Of a stretch of 11,816 nucleotides of DNA, positions 7,899 to 11,816 are shown in pieces. Made by a program: the position numbers and the translations under genes. The notes below the pieces were generated by a model. It was given only the letters and a program-made list of their open reading frames with translations, ran no database searches and was not told the DNA's origin. Numbering within the stretch: the first letter of the stretch is position 1; each line of letters starts with the position of its first letter. The stretch comes from an uncultured Erysipelotrichales bacterium (GTDB taxonomy: Bacteria; Bacillota_I; Bacilli_A; Erysipelotrichales; Coprobacillaceae), in NCBI GenBank assembly GCA_934754755.1, contig CAKVJS010000020.1, positions 1 to 11,816 of the forward strand, in the 5' to 3' direction.

Positions 7899-8429
7899 CT
7901 AATCCAACCATTGCATATTTTTTAAGGGGTATAAGATTATCCCTCGTTTTCCAATAACATCCTTATAAGAAAAGGTTCCTAGCAATCTAGAATCCATGGA
8001 GAACAATCGGTTATCGCCCATTACAAAAAGCTGATCCTTATCTACGGTTGCCCGAAAGTCTTGGGTAAATAGATTACTGTTATACTTTTTTTTAGCTTCT
8101 TTTATATATTGTGTATTTAAATATGGTTCCGGATAATACTTTCCATCTATATAAAGTTTATCCTTTTTATAGGTAACTATTTCCCCCGGTAAACCAATAA
8201 CCCGCTTAACTATATTTTTATCCAGCTTTTTATCATACAATACTAGAATATCAAATCTTTTTATATGTTCCTTATTTATATTGATCGCACTAACAACGCC
8301 TGCATCATGATCATGCAACGTTGGATACATCGAATTGCCATCGATCCATACAACTAATGCTAAACTATGAAATACATAAAAAAATATCCCTGATAATAGT
8401 AAGATTTGTATGAGTTCCTTCTTTTTCAC
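7899..8429 (-). CDS. lepB: Signal peptidase I
   Basis: Membrane serine protease that removes signal peptides from exported proteins. One N-terminal membrane span (about residues 6-28) follows the basic MKKKE. The catalytic Ser33 is in GNSMYPTL and the general base Lys75 in NIVKRVIGLPGE; the late box MGDNRLFSMDSRLLGTF completes the family set. At 176 residues it is the short Gram-positive (SipS-like) type. Start codon is GTG, supported by GGGGTGA 5 bases upstream. It follows the rplS terminator, so it probably starts a new transcript together with rbgA, rnhB and dprA. Confidence 0.95.
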   Translation of the reverse strand: MKKKELIQILLLSGIFFYVFHSLALVVWIDGNSMYPTLHDHDAGVVSAININKEHIKRFDILVLYDKKLDKNIVKRVIGLPGEIVTYKKDKLYIDGKYYPEPYLNTQYIKEAKKKYNSNLFTQDFRATVDKDQLFVMGDNRLFSMDSRLLGTFSYKDVIGKRGIILYPLKNMQWLD

Positions 8430-8449
8430 TACGTCACCCCATTTTTTAA

Positions 8450-8455
8450 ATTATA
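8450..8455 (-). promoter_or_regulatory. Possible -10 element upstream of lepB
   Basis: A perfect TATAAT on the minus strand lies 21 bases before the lepB start, just after the rplS terminator, where a new promoter is expected. A TTGACA (8464-8469) is only 8 bases further upstream, too close to be its -35, and at 17 bases there is only a T-run. Location favours a promoter; the -35 does not. Confidence 0.35.
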
Positions 8456-8467
8456 CATCATATTGTC

Positions 8468-8498
8468 AAAAAAAAAAAGGGGATACCAAAGTACACCC
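8468..8498 (-). terminator. Intrinsic terminator after rplS
   Basis: Fifteen bases after the rplS stop, the minus strand reads GGGTGTAC-TTTG-GTATCCC. It forms three G-C pairs, a bulged T, then G-T, T-A, A-T and C-G pairs around a 4-base loop, followed by eleven consecutive T. This is the strongest terminator-like element in the cluster and should separate rpsP...rplS from lepB and later genes. Confidence 0.75.
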
Positions 8499-8513
8499 AA
8501 TTTATGTATTCTT

Positions 8514-8864
8514 TTATTTTCTAATTTCTTTAATTCTTGCAGCTTTACCTGATAAACCACGAAGATAATGTAACTTAGCACGACGTACTTTACCAATTTT
8601 AGTCACTTCAATATGGTCAATAATTGGTGAGTGTAATGGGAAAGTTCTTTCCACACCCACTTGGTATGATATTTTTCGAACCGTGAAAGTTTCGGAAACA
8701 CCACTTCCCTTTTTCGCTATACATACACCTTCAAATAACTGAATACGGTGTTTGTCGCCTTCTTTAATCTTTACAAATACTTTTAGCGTATCCCCTGCTT
8801 TAAATACCGGAAGATCATCACGCAATTGTTTCTTTGTGATTTGATCAATAACTTGCATATTCAT
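8514..8864 (-). CDS. rplS: 50S ribosomal protein L19
   Basis: Ribosomal protein at the 30S/50S interface, contributing to the inter-subunit bridge. The 116 residues match the family. Visible signatures are [18 protein letters not shown] near the N-terminus, [45 protein letters not shown] and the end [18 protein letters not shown] lies 8 bases before the first ATG; a second ATG two codons later is also possible. The gap to trmD (120 bases) is much longer than other spacings in this operon and contains paired hairpins, fitting leader-based control of L19. Confidence 0.97.
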   Translation of the reverse strand: MNMQVIDQITKKQLRDDLPVFKAGDTLKVFVKIKEGDKHRIQLFEGVCIAKKGSGVSETFTVRKISYQVGVERTFPLHSPIIDHIEVTKIGKVRRAKLHYLRGLSGKAARIKEIRK

Positions 8865-8894
8865 AACTTATTCTCCTTATTCATGTATCTCTTC

Positions 8895-8960
8895 TGAGTT
8901 CATTCATATATGAGCGGAACTCATGCAGTCAAAGACTATATAATACTAGCATATATGGTC
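8895..8960 (-). promoter_or_regulatory. Candidate L19 leader RNA
   Basis: Two hairpins lie between trmD and rplS. On the minus strand the first has arms GACCATATA (8952-8960) and TATATAGTC (8934-8942), with 8 of 9 pairs and a 9-base loop. The second has arms TGAGTTC (8917-8923) and GAACTCA (8895-8901), all 7 paired, with an inner palindrome TCATATATGA (8904-8913). An L19 leader that senses the protein is known upstream of rplS in low-GC Gram-positives; position and architecture fit, but I cannot align it to the consensus from memory. Confidence 0.4.
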
Positions 8961-8984
8961 ATAAAATAAAAGTATTTTATAAAA

Positions 8985-9704
8985 CTACCCTTCCTTTTTT
9001 ATATCTTCCCATATTTTTTCACCTTCCTGATCAAAGGTATATTTCTCTAATAAATCAGGCCTTTTTACACTTGTTTTTTTAATTGATTGATATTTACGCC
9101 AGCGTCGAATATTCTCATGATGACCACTAAGTAATACTTCTGGCACTGCGCACCCGTTATAGACCTCCGGTCTTGTGTATTGTGGATATTCCAACAGACC
9201 CTGACTAAAAGAATCATCTTGATGGCTTGCTTCTTTGATTGCTCCATCTAATAACCGTATGGTAGCATCACTAATAACCATGGCACCTAATTCTCCACCT
9301 GTTAGAACATAATCCCCGATAGATATTTCTAAATCTACATAATCACGAATACGTTCATCGAATCCCTCATAATGTCCGCATATGATAATCAGATGCTTTT
9401 TCTTTGATAAGGTAGTCGCCATGGGGTGATTAAATACACTTCCTTGGGGAGACATAAGAATAACTAGACTCTCCTCTGTCTTTATCGTTTGTAAACAATC
9501 AATAATCGGTTGGCACATTAATATCATTCCTTGTCCACCGCCATAGGGATAATCATCAACATGATGGTGTTTATCTTTGGAAAACTCTCGAAAATCATGA
9601 ATGTCAATAGACACTACACTTCGCTCGATCGCTCTTTTAATAATAGATGTTGTTAGAAACCCTTGAAAGATTTCAGGAAACAACGTAAGTATATCTATTT
9701 TCAC
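8985..9704 (-). CDS. trmD: tRNA (guanine-37-N1)-methyltransferase
   Basis: SPOUT-class trefoil-knot enzyme that transfers a methyl group from S-adenosylmethionine to G37 next to the anticodon in tRNAs with G36-G37, preventing +1 frameshifts. Length 239 is typical. Family motifs: MKIDILTLFPEIF at the start, DYPYGGGQGM (51-60), the cofactor-binding knot CGHYEGFDERI (109-119) and SIGDYVLTGGELGAM (128-142), Arg150 in TIRLL, and catalytic Asp164 in QDDSFSQGLLEYPQYTRP. It begins with GTG overlapping the rimM stop as GTGA, without a strong ribosome site, so translation is probably coupled to rimM. A candidate substrate, tRNA-Leu(GAG), is encoded 1.4 kb away. Confidence 0.97.
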   Translation of the reverse strand: MKIDILTLFPEIFQGFLTTSIIKRAIERSVVSIDIHDFREFSKDKHHHVDDYPYGGGQGMILMCQPIIDCLQTIKTEESLVILMSPQGSVFNHPMATTLSKKKHLIIICGHYEGFDERIRDYVDLEISIGDYVLTGGELGAMVISDATIRLLDGAIKEASHQDDSFSQGLLEYPQYTRPEVYNGCAVPEVLLSGHHENIRRWRKYQSIKKTSVKRPDLLEKYTFDQEGEKIWEDIKKEG

Positions 9705-10204
9705 GGGATCATACCGGCAATTAATCGAACAATAATTTTTTTATTTTCAATATCTTCTTGTTGAATAAAAGCATCTACATAGGGAATAGAAATCACTCCT
9801 TGATCGCCTTCCACCTTAATAATATCATGTCTACCATTCGATAAAATATCAATGACTTTACCTAGATATTCTTGGGTTTCGGTGTAGACATGACAAGCAT
9901 AGATATCATGATAAAAGTATTCATCTTGTTCGAGTAGCTCTCGATCTAATGGACCATAGACATCACATCCAACATATTTTTCCACTACATTTATATCTTT
10001 ATAATCATTAAAAGTAACCAAATAATTCCCCTTATGTAAGCGCAAGGTTGTAATTTCTACTTCTACATAAGTATCGTCTATAGCTATTTCTAAACAATTG
10101 CCAACCATAAAACGTTGCTGGGAAAAATCGCTATGTGATTGGATTTTTAATTCTCCCTTTAGGGCGTGAGTTCCTACAATCTTACCTACCTTAACTCTTT
10201 GCAT
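9701..10204 (-). CDS. rimM: 16S rRNA processing protein RimM
   Basis: 30S maturation factor that binds S19 and helps fold the 16S 3' (head) domain. The N-terminal RimM barrel begins VKVGKIVGTHALKGELKI, the family's characteristic opening. The C-terminal PRC-barrel starts around residue 95 (EYFYHDIYACHVYTETQEYLG) and includes SNGRHDIIKVEG and ISIPYVDAFIQQED. Length 167 is normal. A clear site GGAGGG lies 5 bases before the ATG. Directly upstream a hairpin with a seven-T tail separates it from khpA, so its expression may be tuned independently of rpsP. It ends in GTGA shared with trmD. Confidence 0.95.
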   Translation of the reverse strand: MQRVKVGKIVGTHALKGELKIQSHSDFSQQRFMVGNCLEIAIDDTYVEVEITTLRLHKGNYLVTFNDYKDINVVEKYVGCDVYGPLDRELLEQDEYFYHDIYACHVYTETQEYLGKVIDILSNGRHDIIKVEGDQGVISIPYVDAFIQQEDIENKKIIVRLIAGMIP

Positions 10205-10215
10205 TTTAACCCTCC

Positions 10216-10242
10216 AAAAAAAGCAGATGTGAAATCACATCT
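10216..10242 (-). terminator. Terminator-like hairpin between khpA and rimM
   Basis: On the minus strand AGATGTGA (10235-10242) pairs perfectly with TCACATCT (10225-10232), followed by GC and seven T (10216-10222). The khpA stop codon TAG overlaps the 5' arm and the T-run touches the rimM ribosome site GGAGG. The shape is that of an intrinsic terminator, but it sits inside an operon, so partial termination or attenuation is more likely than a full stop. Confidence 0.6.
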
Positions 10243-10492
10243 ACGCTTCAAAAACTTCAAATTTAATATCGAATCGCTTTTTAGTTAATCGTCCTGTTAC
10301 AGACATAACTTGTCGAATAGAGTTAGCCATAACACCTCGTCTACCTATCAACTTTGCGATATCCTTTTTTGTGGCATATATATATAATACAATTGTATTA
10401 TCATCCAAAGAAGGCATTTGACGTACCTCAAGGTTTTTTTTATCCTCCACAAGTTCTTTCGTTATGGTTTTTAGAATGGTTGCATAGTTCAT
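10241..10492 (-). CDS. khpA: KH-domain RNA-binding protein KhpA (YlqC)
   Basis: Small RNA-binding protein of one KH domain; in streptococci KhpA pairs with KhpB and affects cell division and elongation. The 83 residues match the family, with the GxxG loop in KLIGRRGVMANSIRQVM (about residues 47-63) and the preceding strand TIVLYIYATKKDIA. It starts 2 bases after the rpsP stop and has no purine-rich ribosome site (the upstream bases are A/T), so it is presumably translated by reinitiation after rpsP. The arrangement rpsP-khpA-rimM-trmD-rplS is standard in Bacillota, here without ylqD. Confidence 0.93.
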   Translation of the reverse strand: MNYATILKTITKELVEDKKNLEVRQMPSLDDNTIVLYIYATKKDIAKLIGRRGVMANSIRQVMSVTGRLTKKRFDIKFEVFEA

Positions 10493-10494
10493 TA

Positions 10495-10767
10495 TTATTT
10501 TTTAAGTTTACTATCGGCGAATTTTTTCATAATTCCTTCATTCGACAATATATTTCTTACCGTATTCGATGGTTGTGCTCCATTATGTAACCATTTCAAT
10601 ACTTCTTCTTCTTTAATTGTAACTTGTGCTGGATTCACTCTTGGATTATAAGTTCCTAATAATTCAATGAATTTTCCATCTCTTGGTGCTCTTGCATCCG
10701 CTGCAATAATTCGGTAAAAAGGGGCTTTCTTTGCACCCATACGTACTAATCTTAATTTAACTGCCAT
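10495..10767 (-). CDS. rpsP: 30S ribosomal protein S16
   Basis: Primary 16S-rRNA-binding protein important for 30S assembly. The N-terminus [20 protein letters not shown], then [20 protein letters not shown] and [20 protein letters not shown], are the S16 signatures; 90 residues is the usual length. AGGAGG lies 8 bases before the ATG. It is the first gene of the operon: a near-consensus promoter lies 28 bases upstream. In B. subtilis ffh precedes rpsP; here ffh is absent and a tRNA gene lies on the other strand. Confidence 0.97.
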   Translation of the reverse strand: MAVKLRLVRMGAKKAPFYRIIAADARAPRDGKFIELLGTYNPRVNPAQVTIKEEEVLKWLHNGAQPSNTVRNILSNEGIMKKFADSKLKK

Positions 10768-10794
10768 TTACTTTTCCTCCTGTGCTATGCATAT

Positions 10795-10823
10795 ACAATA
10801 ACATAGTACATATATACTGTCAA
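10795..10823 (-). promoter_or_regulatory. Promoter of the rpsP operon
   Basis: Minus strand: perfect -35 TTGACA (10818-10823), 17-base spacer, -10 TATTGT (10795-10800) preceded by the extended -10 TG. The predicted start of transcription leaves a leader of about 20 bases including the ribosome site AGGAGG. The -35 lies inside a near-perfect dyad (10816-10841). Confidence 0.75.
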
Positions 10824-10841
10824 GTATTTATACTTAACAGT
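10816..10841. promoter_or_regulatory. Operator-like dyad over the rpsP -35 box
   Basis: ACTGTCAAGTAT (10816-10827) and ATACTTAACAGT (10830-10841) are inverted copies with one mismatch in 12, separated by TT. The dyad covers the whole -35. Its position suits a repressor-binding site; an RNA role is unlikely because it lies upstream of the predicted transcript. Confidence 0.45.
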
Positions 10842-11106
10842 ATCTTTTAAATAAAAATAGAGAAAATAAGTAATAAAATATCCACATTTGTATAATATTA
10901 GTACATAGGTACTATACGGTTGCTTTGGTTTGTTTAATTGGATCATTCTTCATATGTATTATTAAATTCCTAATTATTAGCTCTACAGACACTATAACTA
11001 TTTGTATCAAGTTTCTCATGCCAAGCCATCATCAAAATAATTTGTTGTTCTTGTTACAGACTAGAACAACCTATTGTACCTAATTACATAGTTCTTTATT
11101 TTCTGG
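10842..11106. other. Divergent intergenic region between rpsP and tRNA-Leu
   Basis: No supported gene. A 35-codon hydrophobic frame on the minus strand (10912-11019) lacks a ribosome site. Two perfect inverted repeats are seen: TAGTAC-ATAG-GTACTA (10899-10914) and GTTGTTC (11044-11050) with GAACAAC (11064-11070) around a 13-base loop. Neither is followed by a T-run on either strand, so neither is called a terminator. Confidence 0.5.
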
Positions 11107-11136
11107 TTGCTAAGTCTTGATAAATAATGCTATACT
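11107..11136 (+). promoter_or_regulatory. Promoter of tRNA-Leu
   Basis: TTGCTA (11107-11112), 18-base spacer, TATACT (11131-11136) with an extended -10 TG just upstream. The tRNA begins 11 bases after the -10, so the primary transcript would have only a few extra 5' bases for RNase P to remove. Confidence 0.6.
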
Positions 11137-11147
11137 AACTATGTAAT

Positions 11148-11230
11148 GCGGATATGGTGAAATTGGTAAACACGTAGGCTTGAGGGGCTTATGGGAAACC
11201 TTGTGGGTTCAAGTCCCACTATCCGTACCA
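11148..11230 (+). tRNA. tRNA-Leu (anticodon GAG)
   Basis: An 83-base class II tRNA folds by hand: acceptor GCGGATA/TATCCGT, D-arm with stem GTG/CAC, anticodon stem TAGGC/GCTTA with loop TTGAGGG (anticodon GAG at 11182-11184), an 11-base variable arm with a GG/CC stem, T-stem GTGGG/CCCAC with loop TTCAAGT, and an encoded CCA end. Leu is supported by the anticodon, the long variable arm and discriminator A73. It reads CUC and CUU codons. G36-G37 makes it a likely TrmD substrate. The first acceptor pair is a G-U wobble (G1-U72), unusual for tRNA-Leu. It stands alone on the strand opposite the protein genes. Confidence 0.95.
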
Positions 11231-11239
11231 TTATAATGT

Positions 11240-11267
11240 AAACGTTGATATGACAACGTTTTTTTTA
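11240..11267 (+). terminator. Intrinsic terminator of tRNA-Leu
   Basis: AAACGTTG (11240-11247) and CAACGTTT (11254-11261) form a perfect 8-bp stem with a 6-base loop, running into T seven long. It starts 10 bases after the tRNA CCA end. Confidence 0.85.
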
Positions 11268-11411
11268 TTGCAATTTTATATTTTCCGCTTTTTATCCACT
11301 TTTATGCATCAAAAAAAGCAACTATTTTGGATCCTATTTCTACAAGTTCTAATATGAGGCAGTAGTCTTTCTATGAAATTGAATTATGTATACTTTTTTT
11401 GTTTTCTATCT

Positions 11412-11439
11412 TGGTACGCCACATTTACGTGGCGTACCA
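11412..11439. repeat. GC-rich perfect hairpin after the small unknown gene
   Basis: TGGTACGCCAC (11412-11422) and GTGGCGTACCA (11429-11439) are exact inverted copies around ATTTAC. It begins 12 bases after the stop of the minus-strand gene at 11452, the place expected of a terminator, but the minus strand continues AGATAGAAAAC with no T-run, and the plus strand continues ATTAAAATAG. It may protect or define an RNA 3' end, or bind a protein. Confidence 0.5.
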
Positions 11440-11451
11440 TTAAAATAGTTA

Positions 11452-11715
11452 CTAAGTAATTTCTGATTTACCTAGTACATATCCATTACCACCCTCAAAT
11501 CGAACGGTATGTTCTCCTGACTCTAACAAACGACGAAATTCAACCCCGCTTGTGGATTTTGGTACAGTTAATACATGTTCATCATCTAAATATACTCTTG
11601 TTTCTTGTTCCTGATTATGATTATCTACCAGTAAATAAAAACGTAAATATGATGGTGCTAGCTCAAAAGTCCAAGAATCATGTTCCTTATTGTAATTACC
11701 ATGAAATATCATCAT
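11452..11715 (-). CDS. Small protein of unknown function, 87 residues
   Basis: I do not recognise this protein. From the ATG at 11715 it reads MMIFHGNYNKEHDSWTF; an unusual purine-rich site AAAGGGGGG ends 2 bases before that ATG and 5 before the adjacent one at 11712, which is equally likely. A frame extending to 11745 would place the ribosome site inside the gene. It has no signal peptide, membrane span or Cys. Alternating hydrophobic strands (SYLRFYLLVDN, TRVYLDDEHVLTVP, GEHTVRFEGGNGYVL) suggest a compact all-beta fold, possibly an immunoglobulin-like or sugar-binding-like sandwich; this is inference from pattern only. A possible -10 TATAAT is at 11777-11782 without a good -35. A GC-rich hairpin follows the stop. 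Confidence 0.65.
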   Translation of the reverse strand: MMIFHGNYNKEHDSWTFELAPSYLRFYLLVDNHNQEQETRVYLDDEHVLTVPKSTSGVEFRRLLESGEHTVRFEGGNGYVLGKSEIT

Positions 11716-11816
11716 ATCCCCCCTTTCCAATTTATAAATTAGCATTGCAACTAAAACAGTATTAGCAATACGTTTTATTATATGTTGAGAAATCTACTTC
11801 CTATATGTTTTATTAC

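Noticed and set aside
8961..8980. Small hairpin ATAAAAT/ATTTTAT just after trmD
   Set aside because: All A-T pairs and no T-run beyond it; expected by chance in this composition.
10912..11019. 35-codon hydrophobic minus-strand frame (starts MRNLIQIVIVSVELI), reminiscent of small membrane toxins
   Set aside because: No ribosome site upstream and no antisense RNA signature; AT-rich DNA easily yields Ile/Leu-rich short frames.
11238..11252. Second cre-like match next to the tRNA (ATGTAAACGTTGATA)
   Set aside because: It overlaps the symmetrical tRNA terminator, which explains the AACGTT palindrome.
11373..11459. 28-codon plus-strand frame spanning the GC-rich hairpin
   Set aside because: No ribosome site and it runs into the 3' end of the opposing gene.

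Overview
The window is an AT-rich piece of a Bacillota (low-GC Gram-positive) chromosome carrying a conserved housekeeping block, all read right to left. Support for this placement: AGGAGG-type ribosome sites, TTGACA/TATAAT-type promoters, TrmFO (the folate-dependent tRNA methyltransferase typical of this phylum), a small single-span signal peptidase I, and the gene order. From right to left that order is rpsP-khpA-rimM-trmD-rplS-lepB-rbgA-rnhB-dprA-topA-trmFO-xerC. It is a compacted version of the Bacillus subtilis order: no ylqD, sucCD or other extra genes, lepB inserted after rplS, and no hslVU/codY after xerC. I cannot name the genus from sequence alone.

Layout. 1-157: start of a secreted protein cut by the window edge. 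697-852: a 51-residue lipoprotein gene with its own terminator. 1149-5599: topA-trmFO-xerC with a promoter before topA and a terminator after xerC. 5608-8429: lepB-rbgA-rnhB-dprA, tightly packed. 8468-8498: strong terminator after rplS. 8514-10767: rpsP-khpA-rimM-trmD-rplS, driven by a strong promoter that overlaps a near-perfect 26-bp dyad. 11148-11230: tRNA-Leu(GAG) on the opposite strand, with its own promoter and terminator. 11452-11715: an unrecognised small protein followed by a GC-rich perfect hairpin.

How the genes fit together. The right-hand operon makes ribosomal proteins S16 and L19, a 30S maturation factor (RimM), a KH-domain RNA-binding protein (KhpA) and the tRNA m1G37 methyltransferase TrmD; the neighbouring tRNA-Leu(GAG) has the G36-G37 pair TrmD recognises. 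RbgA continues the ribosome theme (50S assembly). RNase HII, DprA, topoisomerase I and XerC are DNA-maintenance functions, and TrmFO modifies the tRNA T-loop.

I found no mobile element, CRISPR array or convincing new multi-gene system. The points worth a second look are mostly regulatory: the dyad at the rpsP promoter, two intergenic hairpins with the same stop-codon/T-tract/ribosome-site layout, the rplS leader, an Ala in place of Asn in the RbgA G4 motif, a G1-U72 wobble in the tRNA, and the uncharacterised small proteins at both ends.
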